Below, piece by piece: positions 57,651 through 64,000 of a DNA stretch of 64,000 bases (positions within the stretch are counted from its first letter, which is position 1; every line of letters begins with the position of its first letter). Location: assembly GCA_025736915.1 (NCBI GenBank), contig CP107049.1, forward strand, positions 806,001-870,000. The letters are read 5' to 3'. The position numbers and the translations under genes were made by a program. Source of the DNA: Acinetobacter nosocomialis (GTDB lineage: Bacteria; Pseudomonadota; Gammaproteobacteria; Pseudomonadales; Moraxellaceae). Under the pieces are notes generated by a model. That model did no database searches and was not told the DNA's origin. It saw only the letters and a program-made list of their open reading frames with translations.

Positions 57651-58565
57651 TTATTTGATAGACGCATGAATTTCAGCGATATAACCGCCCGGGAACTGCA
57701 CCATTGCTGACTCACGACCATCCGACTTATAAGCATTCACCAAAACAGATGCGCCTGCTTTTGTGGCTTTATCTAAAGTTTCAGATAAGTTTTTAACTTC
57801 ATAACCCGTCATATCACGCCCATACGGATAAGGAAGATGACCATTGGTCACGAACACTGTCATTTTGCCGAAGTCAGACTCAACGCGAATACGTCTATAG
57901 GTTTCATTTGGGCGACCAATTTCTATCCCTGCGGCTTTAGGGTTGTCGGAAACGACTTTACCGTGCGAGAAACTCACGAACTTCTTAACAAACGAGTCAG
58001 CACTTTGTTTTGAAACATAAATACGGTTTTCTGGAACAGTCTCTAACTGGTTATAGTTAGGCTTAGTCGTGTGCCAATAGAGCTGCATATTTACACCGCC
58101 CGGCCATTGGACAATCGCATCACGCCCAATTGGGTCTGGAAAAGCGTCTACAATGACATCTGCCCCATTTGCTTTGGCAGCCTGCACTGCTGCATCCATG
58201 TCTTTGACTAAATAGCCAGTTCTTTCCAAACCAAACGGATATGGAATTGGGGTTTTAAAACCAAATACAGACAATGTACCTACTGGGGTCAATACAAGCT
58301 GAGACATCGTCTGGCTCGGGGTTGGTGTGACTTGGAAAACACCTTGTTTCGACTTGGTGCCACCGAATGTTGCAACCAAACTATCGGTAAATTTATCAAA
58401 GTCTTCAGGGTTTACATAAACATGCGTTGTATCGTATTGGGGGGCCACACCGGGCGCCTCACTTTTTATACTTGTTGTTGTTTTGGCAAAAACTTGAGGC
58501 ACTAGGGCAACATTTGTGCCCACTAACATGGTGCTTAAAAGCAATGCTGATAATGATTTACGCAT
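57651..58565 (-). CDS. Exported two-domain VOC (glyoxalase-like) protein
   Basis: A 304-residue protein with a signal peptide (to VPQVFAKT), so it is periplasmic. Two VOC repeats are seen: about 45-165 (THVYVNPEDFDKFTDSLVATFGG ... DAIVQWPGGVNMQLYWHT) and about 180-303 (RIYVSKQSADSFVKKFVSF ... SAMVQFPGGYIAEIHA). Such repeats form one glyoxalase/dioxygenase-type metal site, with His and Glu ligands possible at THVYV, LYWH and AEIHA. The substrate is unknown. It follows a DoxX gene by 32 bases and shares its direction. Confidence 0.82.
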   Translation of the reverse strand: MRKSLSALLLSTMLVGTNVALVPQVFAKTTTSIKSEAPGVAPQYDTTHVYVNPEDFDKFTDSLVATFGGTKSKQGVFQVTPTPSQTMSQLVLTPVGTLSVFGFKTPIPYPFGLERTGYLVKDMDAAVQAAKANGADVIVDAFPDPIGRDAIVQWPGGVNMQLYWHTTKPNYNQLETVPENRIYVSKQSADSFVKKFVSFSHGKVVSDNPKAAGIEIGRPNETYRRIRVESDFGKMTVFVTNGHLPYPYGRDMTGYEVKNLSETLDKATKAGASVLVNAYKSDGRESAMVQFPGGYIAEIHASIK

Positions 58566-58597
58566 AAAATGCTCCTGTTTAAATGAGATGCTTAAAC

Positions 58598-59029
58598 TTA
58601 TTGTGATTTTGAAGATTGATTAGAAAGAATGGTGACCATCACCAAAGCAGCGATGAGCCCAAGATGTTCGAAGAAACTATTAAACGTACTAAAAAATGCT
58701 GAGCCTGTATGATTCCAAAAGTCGTTTGCAACGAGCATTGCTATGGCAGTTAGACAGCCTAAAGCCCCTGCTCCTAACCAGACAAAACGATTAAAAATAA
58801 CTAAGAGCGAACCAACAATTTCAATAAAAATAGCGGTAGCTGCCCAAAGCCAAGCAGGCTGTAAACCAAAACTCGCCTGCTCTTCAATAGCCGCATGAAA
58901 TCCGATGAATTTATTAATTCCCCCCACTAAATACGCTGAAACGAGTGCAAGTCGAAGTAGCGGAAGCAATCCATGAATTGATAAGATCTTTTTTACCCAT
59001 ACTGGGTTATTATTAATCAAGTCACTCAT
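58598..59029 (-). CDS. DoxX-family membrane protein
   Basis: A 143-residue protein with four membrane helices (LALVSAYLVGGINKFIGF, WLWAATAIFIEIVGSLLVIF, AGALGCLTAIAMLVANDFW and GLIAALVMVTIL), the DoxX arrangement. Family members take part in quinone-linked oxidation and stress responses, but function here is not known. A ribosome-binding site AAGG is present. It is the first of four co-directional genes and is divergent from a LysR regulator. Confidence 0.87.
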   Translation of the reverse strand: MSDLINNNPVWVKKILSIHGLLPLLRLALVSAYLVGGINKFIGFHAAIEEQASFGLQPAWLWAATAIFIEIVGSLLVIFNRFVWLGAGALGCLTAIAMLVANDFWNHTGSAFFSTFNSFFEHLGLIAALVMVTILSNQSSKSQ

Positions 59030-59348
59030 CTATTTACCTTTTTGAAATCTCATAGTTTTAATATTTAAAAAATATAAGTTTCATGCATTAATAAAAGTTT
59101 ATAAAATATGCAATATTCATGATCTAATTTATAAAATTATCTTTATAAAATAAGATAATTTAAATAGTTTTAAATATTTTATTAACCTTTAAAAAAACCA
59201 AATAACTCACGGTATATAAAATCAAAAATCCGTGTAAACTACTAGATATTTATTTAAATACAAACTGTATTCTAAAAAGATACAATGATTGATATACAGA
59301 TATTCCTCATATAATTTAGCGGCAAGATCATTTAGCCTTTAAAATTTA
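59030..59348. other. Divergent AT-rich promoter region between DoxX and LysR genes
   Basis: No gene is seen in 319 bases. A possible LysR promoter, TTGATA-N15-TATAAT, lies at 59289-59315, with a spacer two bases short of ideal. LysR proteins usually bind T-N11-A sites in such gaps, and many candidates exist because the region is AT-rich. Confidence 0.4.
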
Positions 59349-60206
59349 ATGGATAAAATAGACTGTATTAATACTTTTATAAGTGTGGTAGAGAATGGAA
59401 ATTTTAGTCATGCTTCTAGAAATCTAGGCATTACGAGAGATCAAGTTTCAAAAAGAATTTTTTATTTAGAAAGTCTATTTAATACATCATTATTTATACG
59501 CAACACCCGAAAGATGGACCTGACTCGCTCTGGAGAAAAGTTCTATGAGCGATGCAAAGTGATTGTGAAAGAGTTAGATTTAGCAGCCCATGACTTTGTA
59601 TACGACCAGAAGTACCCTGAAGGCTTACTCAAAATTAGTGCTCCGCATGCCTTTATCCAAACGTGCTTTTCAGATGTCATTTCTAATTTTCTAATCAAAT
59701 ATCCTCATATTGAAATTGATCTTATGTTTTCAGACCACTCCACTCATATCAATCCGCATAAATTTGATGTGATTTTAAAAGTTGAGGAAAATATTGAAGA
59801 GCAAAATACTTTCATTTTAAACACATATAAAAGAAGCTTTTATGCAACAGATGCATATTTAAATAAATATGGAAAACCGAAAAATATAGAAGAGCTTAGA
59901 GAGCATAGCATTTTACTATATTCTAAAGATGACTTAAAAAATAATATTATTAACTCAATACCAAAATTGACATGTAATAATATAGAAATTCTTTTAGAAC
60001 TTTGTAAGAGAAATCAAGGTATTTTATTTGCACCTGACTTTTTAGCAAAAAAATATGAAGATGAGGGAGTTATTATTAATTATTCAAAAACCCTTTTAAA
60101 CTCTGATCTTTATTTTTATGCAACCACACCTTATGGATCGAGAGTTCCAAAAAAGGTTGAGCTTTTTCTAAATTCTTTAAAACAGCATTTTTCAAATTAT
60201 CATTAA
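59349..60206 (+). CDS. LysR-type transcriptional regulator
   Basis: A 285-residue regulator with an N-terminal HTH (MDKIDCINTFISVVENGNFSHASRNLGITRDQVSKRI, about 1-60) and a LysR substrate-binding domain. FIRNTRKMDLTRSGEKFYERC follows the usual pattern. The effector domain is slightly short and ligand identity is unknown. It is divergent from the DoxX/VOC/barrel/M17-like genes and is the likely regulator of them. No ribosome-binding site is clear before the ATG. Confidence 0.9.
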   Translation: MDKIDCINTFISVVENGNFSHASRNLGITRDQVSKRIFYLESLFNTSLFIRNTRKMDLTRSGEKFYERCKVIVKELDLAAHDFVYDQKYPEGLLKISAPHAFIQTCFSDVISNFLIKYPHIEIDLMFSDHSTHINPHKFDVILKVEENIEEQNTFILNTYKRSFYATDAYLNKYGKPKNIEELREHSILLYSKDDLKNNIINSIPKLTCNNIEILLELCKRNQGILFAPDFLAKKYEDEGVIINYSKTLLNSDLYFYATTPYGSRVPKKVELFLNSLKQHFSNYH

Positions 60207-60282
60207 GTTAATAAAACTTTAGCCGCGAAATTACTCTTTTTCTTTATCTACATTTCTCAAAAAATCTATTTATCTCTGCCCT

Positions 60283-60317
60283 AAAAAGCCTTAAATTACT
60301 TTAATTTAGGGCTTTTT
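60283..60317. terminator. Bidirectional terminator between LysR and TetR genes
   Basis: Fifteen-base arms AAAAAGCCTTAAATT and AATTTAGGGCTTTTT pair with one G-U, with five-base loop, between convergent genes. Confidence 0.88.
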
Positions 60318-60339
60318 CAGTCCTACAAAGCTATCAAGT

Positions 60340-60903
60340 TTATTTGTTATAAGTTAGAGCTCGCAGAAAATATTCAAGCATCTGCTCTTTGTCGTCTGCT
60401 CTATCCGAGCCTAAAAGTTGAATAATTCCCCCTTCAATCATATATAAAAAGAGTTTGGCATCGGTAAATGAAACATCGGTTTTAACTAATCGAAGCTGGC
60501 TATAAATTTCATTGGTGAGCCATGTTCTGTACCTCACGGCGGTTATGTACGCGTTTGGGTAGCTATTTTTAGTTTCAAAAATGGCCTTAAATAATAGGTA
60601 ATACGGCCCTTCTATATCACTATGTAGATAATATAGTTTCTTAAGTTTATCTAACGCGCTTGTGGCATGGTCATATTCGACCATTTCAATGACTTGGTCT
60701 TGGAGGCGTTCTTTTTGCACAACTAGACAAATGTCAATAAACCGCTCTTTAGAGTGAAAGTAGTTATAAAACGTCATTCTCGTTATTTCAGTTTCTCTCA
60801 CGATTTTGTCGACACCGACTGTGTGAAACCCACCGTGATGAAATACCTGAATCCCGTTATTTATAACTTTTACAGCACGTGCTGGGAGAGTCAAATTTGG
60901 CAT
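60340..60903 (-). CDS. TetR-family transcriptional regulator
   Basis: A 187-residue regulator from the ATG at 60903 (MPNLTLPARAV). The open frame extends 40 codons further but lacks similarity and starts in the intergenic region. The HTH is GGFHTVGVDKIVRETEITRMTFYNYFHSKERF, the classic TetR form. The C-terminal ligand domain is all-helical. No adjacent target gene is obvious on its 5' side, where 0.75 kb of non-coding DNA follows. Confidence 0.85.
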   Translation of the reverse strand: MPNLTLPARAVKVINNGIQVFHHGGFHTVGVDKIVRETEITRMTFYNYFHSKERFIDICLVVQKERLQDQVIEMVEYDHATSALDKLKKLYYLHSDIEGPYYLLFKAIFETKNSYPNAYITAVRYRTWLTNEIYSQLRLVKTDVSFTDAKLFLYMIEGGIIQLLGSDRADDKEQMLEYFLRALTYNK

Positions 60904-61126
60904 AGTTTTACCGTTATAAATTAAATTTTTGTTGTATATAAATGAGATATAAAAGCCTTTCACTTTTTTAAAGCTGAAAAAAGGCATAGCAAAGCCATAA
61001 AGACTGTGCTTGGCACATCTCAAGTTTTATTGTTGATGCAAGTTTTTTGAGCCGTAATGACTTAAAGCCTGAAAACCTTATGGCGTTCAAGCTGCTTTAA
61101 ATTTTTAAGTGGTGTCGTTATAGCTT

Positions 61127-61406
61127 TTGGCAACGGCTGCCAAGAAATAATGGATGTGCAAAGCCAACTCCTTTTTATTGGGAGTTCTGCCAGACATTTA
61201 TAGAATTATGGTGGCAGAACGGAAGAAGGTTGACAGACTAGTAATAACTCAAACTAGCACACCCGAAGGTGTCCCTCTCCCGTCCTACCGCTACGGGAGG
61301 GAACGAGTGGTCCACCACACACAAAACTATTCCTCAGAAGGAAAAGCTCTGATGCGGGAGTTATTATTCAGCCTGTCAAAGCCGGCTGGCAATGTGGCCA
61401 GCAGGC
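61127..61406 (+). ncRNA. Candidate structured non-coding RNA
   Basis: Six hairpins stand in about 280 bases: TTGGCA/TGCCAA (61127-61143), AACTCC/GGAGTT (61166-61186), GTTCTGCCA/TGGCAGAAC (61184-61192 with 61212-61220), ACACC-CGAA-GGTGT (61259-61272), CTCTCCCG/CGGGAGGG (61275-61301) and GCTGGC/GCCAGC (61385-61402). The stretch is more GC-rich than its surroundings. A 98-codon frame crosses it, resembling the artefactual Ash-type predictions over prophage antisense RNA loci (C4-like), and I do not call it a gene. The strand is inferred. C4 identity is a guess. Confidence 0.4.
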
Positions 61407-61661
61407 AAAGAATAGTGCCCAACCCTGTTGCAGTCAAGCACACAAAATGACATTTGTTTTAAATTAGATCATTAAAAAGTAAGAATAAATAATGGTTAAG
61501 TGATTGTTAAATTAGGGTTTATAAAGGGGGGCAAGGAATGATCCGTGGAAACAACCTTAGTAGAAAACAGATAAAACTAAGCATTGTAGAATTAAGGTTT
61601 TAGAATAGCTAACTCTACTAGTATTACTTGGCCACTATATCGAGTATTGAAAGGATTATTA
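61407..61661. other. AT-rich gap before the small membrane protein gene
   Basis: No gene, terminator or repeat was recognised. It contains the ribosome-binding site AAAGGA (61650-61655) for the gene at 61662. Confidence 0.4.
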
Positions 61662-62168
61662 ATGGAATACTGCTTTACTACTAATTTAGATTTATTAGAA
61701 ATATTCAAGGTTGCTACACCCTATTTAATGGGCTTTATAGTTTTTATGATCTGGTTTTTTCAAAAGGGTAAGGAAGTTTTTGCTAATGAAGCTAAAGAAG
61801 CTATAAAAGATTTATTAGAATTATCTGTAATAAACTTTAGTATTGTATTTGAAGGTTCAAAAAGCAAAACTGAAATAGAAACAAAATTAATAAAATTTAA
61901 AGAAATATCTGAAAGAGCACATAGAGCTATGCTATTTATAAATAAAAGAAAAGATAAAAAATTAGAAGTACTATTAAAAGACTACTTTATATACAAAGAA
62001 AGTGTATATCACTCTATTAATAACGTGGTTAAAAATTTAGATGAAATGCAAATAGTACAATTTTTGCAATTAGAAGCTACAAAGCAAAATACATTACGAT
62101 TAGACAGATGCACTAATGAGTTAATTGATATTTTATATCCATATTCGATATATAAGAAATTCCGTTAA
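61662..62168 (+). CDS. Small membrane-anchored protein, unknown function
   Basis: A 168-residue product from ATG 61662 with AAAGGA six bases upstream. Residues 16-36 form one membrane segment (ATPYLMGFIVFMIWFF). The rest is a Lys/Glu-rich helical, probably coiled-coil body that would face the cytoplasm. I do not recognise a family. It precedes the PAAR gene by about 125 bases in the same direction and has the low-GC codon use of that cassette, so it may belong to it, perhaps as an accessory or immunity protein. Confidence 0.6.
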   Translation: MEYCFTTNLDLLEIFKVATPYLMGFIVFMIWFFQKGKEVFANEAKEAIKDLLELSVINFSIVFEGSKSKTEIETKLIKFKEISERAHRAMLFINKRKDKKLEVLLKDYFIYKESVYHSINNVVKNLDEMQIVQFLQLEATKQNTLRLDRCTNELIDILYPYSIYKKFR

Positions 62169-62294
62169 ATAAATATAAATTGATCAGGGCTTTGCGATCG
62201 TACTTGTTCTTAAGTTTTTTGCAAAATAGACAGATCTGTATATTTTTCTTTGTTATCATTCACATAATTCATGAAGATAACAAGGAATAATAAT

Positions 62295-62811
62295 TTGGCT
62301 ACACCCTATATAACCATAGGTTGCCCTACTACTGGTGGCGGCAAAGTAATTAGCGGAAACTCATTATTTCTAATTGATGGAAAAGCTGTAGCATGCACAG
62401 GCGATAAAGCCACCTGCCCTACACATAAAGTGGTAGCCACCATTGTATCGGGCGATCCGTGCATGAATATTTTTGGCAAAAATGGCGGCGCGTGTTGGTG
62501 ACTCTCTGTCCTGTGGCTGTAAGCTACTTCCGCAACAAAGTTTAGTTGTTCAGGATAATGGTGGTGGTAATTCAACTGCCTCAAAAAGTAATACTGAGAG
62601 CTTATTACCTATTGAAAATTTTGGGCATAGATTTTTATTAAAAGATCAACTAACAGATGTACCACTGGTAGGTGTTTGCTATGAAATAGTAAAAAATGGT
62701 GAAACGATACATAGCAAAACTGATAAACAAGGCTTTACTGAACTAATCACAAATACTAATAGCGAAGAAATAACAATTAATATTATTTATGAGGAACATA
62801 CACATGGATAA
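62295..62811 (+). pseudogene. PAAR-domain type VI secretion tip protein, frameshifted
   Basis: The first frame starts at a TTG (62295, AAGGA eight bases upstream) and gives ATPYITIGCPTTGGGKVISGN through GDPCMNIFG, then stops at 62499-62501. The rest (AARVGDSLSCGCKLLPQQSLVVQ, then a TTR-like extension to 62811) continues in the +1 frame. Loss of one A from the A5 run at 62478-62482 restores a 171-residue protein. PAAR proteins form the pointed tip of the T6SS spike and carry effectors. The C-terminal domain (LLKDQLTDVPLVGVCYEIV ... GFTELIT) is a typical effector adaptor. It could be a true inactivation, a sequencing error or a phase-variable tract. Confidence 0.75.
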
Positions 62812-63493
62812 AAATCCAGTGAAGCAATCGGCTAAAATCATTGTAGCAAATGCGAAAGCAAAGCTGACTAAATTGAAAAATAACCAACCTCATCCAACGA
62901 CTGAAATAAAAATTGAAACTAAAAGAAAATTAACTTCTGGCGAAATTAAAATGTGCCAATTGGTTTTTAAAGATGCTATTGATTACTCAAAAGTATGGAT
63001 TCATATCGGTGGGTATATTCACAATGCGACAGGTAATGCGATGACACCTGCTGGTGAAATCATGCTTCCTAGATCAGAATATATGGCAACATCAGATTTT
63101 AGTAAGGCTTCTGGGGATAGTCGTCATTGGTTTATTCATGAAATGGCGCATGTTTGGCAATATCAAATGGGAACACCAAATGGATGGTTAGGTTTGAAGC
63201 AGCTTTGTAAAGGCGGTTACACCTCAATGGTGACGTCCGTAGATTCTGGTGGTGAACTAAAAGCTTATGATACGGATATTTTGGGACGGGACTTTGGAAA
63301 GAAATTTAATGAATTTAATTTTGAACAACAAGGCCGTTTAATTGAGTTTTGGTTTGATGCATGCTATTTACAAAATGTTGACCCTGAAAGAGTACATCAC
63401 AGACAGAGTCTAAAACTTTTAGGATATGTAGAAAGAATTTTAAGGGATTTTATTCTCAACCCACATGACAAGACGTTATTGCCAAGGTCTTAA
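62804..63493 (+). CDS. Zincin-like candidate type VI effector (HExxH)
   Basis: A 229-residue protein from ATG 62804, chosen because GAGGA lies eight bases upstream; the frame opens at 62789. It overlaps the PAAR reading frame by eight bases (ATGGATAA), so the two are translationally linked. No signal peptide is seen. The motif HEMAH is at 112-116 within WFIHEMAHVWQYQMG, with a possible third zinc ligand E151 in SGGELKAYDTD and the FNFEQQGRLI segment, as in Vgr/Rhs-linked zinc-peptidase-like proteins. Position after PAAR and before a lipoprotein gene makes a metallopeptidase or amidase effector likely. The substrate is unknown. Confidence 0.68.
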   Translation: MDKNPVKQSAKIIVANAKAKLTKLKNNQPHPTTEIKIETKRKLTSGEIKMCQLVFKDAIDYSKVWIHIGGYIHNATGNAMTPAGEIMLPRSEYMATSDFSKASGDSRHWFIHEMAHVWQYQMGTPNGWLGLKQLCKGGYTSMVTSVDSGGELKAYDTDILGRDFGKKFNEFNFEQQGRLIEFWFDACYLQNVDPERVHHRQSLKLLGYVERILRDFILNPHDKTLLPRS

Positions 63494-63495
63494 AA

Positions 63496-63909
63496 ATGAT
63501 AAAGCAAAACTTAACTTTAATCTTTATTGCCATAATAAGTATTACGATCAGTGCTTGTAGCCAAGGGCCACGTCCATTGGAAGCAGTTATCAAAAAAAAT
63601 AACTTATGTGTATTTACGAACAATCCTAAAACTTATGCGAGTTTTGACAACTCTGTTCTAGTTTATTTGGGTAAGATCGACTATACAAAAGAGTTTAAAA
63701 GTACTTATAAAAAGTTATATACAAAAGCTCCGCTCCCAATAGAAGAAACTAATTGTGTGGCAATACCATTAGAAGTAATTGATAAGAATGTTGCTTATGA
63801 AATAATTTTAGAAACTAATAAGAGTTTTCATGCCAGAATTTGTGTAATAGATAAAGGAAATCGCTTGGAAGTCAAACATATTGATGCGGGTAAATCCACA
63901 TGTGACTAA
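63496..63909 (+). CDS. Periplasmic lipoprotein, candidate T6SS immunity protein
   Basis: A 137-residue protein with signal peptide and lipobox (TISACS), so a lipoprotein facing the periplasm. Mature residues include four Cys, which may form two disulfides, and a beta-rich body. It starts two bases after the candidate effector stop and has AAGG within that gene's end. Position and localisation fit an immunity protein that protects against a periplasmic-acting effector; small lipoproteins of this kind are annotated so in Acinetobacter. The interaction itself is inferred. Confidence 0.65.
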   Translation: MIKQNLTLIFIAIISITISACSQGPRPLEAVIKKNNLCVFTNNPKTYASFDNSVLVYLGKIDYTKEFKSTYKKLYTKAPLPIEETNCVAIPLEVIDKNVAYEIILETNKSFHARICVIDKGNRLEVKHIDAGKSTCD

Positions 63910-63924
63910 GTTTAAAGATGAAAT

Positions 63925-63948
63925 AAAGCCCTGATTATTCAGGGCTTT
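63925..63948 (+). terminator. Hairpin terminator after the T6SS cargo cassette
   Basis: AAAGCCCTGA/TCAGGGCTTT with short loop; the T tract is interrupted (TTTACTT), so moderate strength. Confidence 0.6.
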
Positions 63949-64000
63949 ACTTAATCTTTAAATATTTATTTGGCTACTAAGTTTATGTTATTTAAACACT

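Noticed and set aside
61154..61450. 98-codon open frame across the hairpin region
   Set aside because: No ribosome-binding site, unusual composition, and the same bases form several stable hairpins. It looks like a frame over a structured RNA rather than a protein gene.

Overview
The window looks like chromosomal DNA of an Acinetobacter, most likely a member of the A. calcoaceticus-baumannii complex. It is AT-rich. It carries an ADC-type class C beta-lactamase directly downstream of folE, the usual Acinetobacter arrangement, and a three-copy tRNA-Asn cluster. The ADC protein differs at many positions from the common A. baumannii ADC sequences as I remember them, so I do not assign a species.

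Region by region: (1) 1-8.4 kb is housekeeping: the start of sthA, lipA, fadE, a PcaC-like protein, a C39-peptidase-like protein without its catalytic Cys, then ahcY behind an S-adenosylhomocysteine riboswitch, metF and rsmE. (2) 8.5-18.2 kb holds a large membrane PAS-GGDEF-EAL protein with a degenerate GGDEF site, maeB, cca (its ribosome-binding site lies inside the preceding terminator), a DegS-like protease, a Nif3-family protein and sodB. (3) 18.3-24 kb has three tRNA-Asn genes, a DUF2726 protein, a lipase-like lipoprotein, ubiC-ubiA, and glnA with a sigma-54-type promoter. (4) 24.6-38 kb has a peptide importer and Xaa-Pro aminopeptidase operon, an orphan lipoprotein, then trpG separated from trpD-trpC by an oppositely oriented pair coding for a TonB-dependent receptor and an exported M1 peptidase. 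(5) 38-51 kb has xdhABC, folE, blaADC, a DUF4105/Lnb-like protein, a DUF3015 protein, hemE-DUF817 and an L,D-transpeptidase.

(6) 51-60 kb is more accessory. A YheO/DauR-type regulator is divergent from a serine-racemase-fold ammonia-lyase and an ornithine-cyclodeaminase-family protein. The two enzymes match the BhcB and BhcD steps of the beta-hydroxyaspartate pathway, which would turn 3-hydroxyaspartate into iminosuccinate and then aspartate. Two identical-architecture 17-bp operator candidates lie between regulator and enzymes. A cluster of four envelope or peptidase-like genes (DoxX, exported double-VOC protein, alginate-export-type barrel, orphan M17 N-domain) follows, with a divergent LysR regulator.

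(7) 60.3-64 kb has a TetR regulator, a 0.6-kb non-coding stretch packed with hairpins (candidate structured RNA, possibly phage related), and a cassette resembling a type VI secretion cargo unit: a small membrane protein, a PAAR spike protein broken by one extra A in an A5 tract, a zincin-like (HExxH) candidate effector and a periplasmic lipoprotein as candidate immunity protein. This end and the hydroxyaspartate module are the parts most worth following up.
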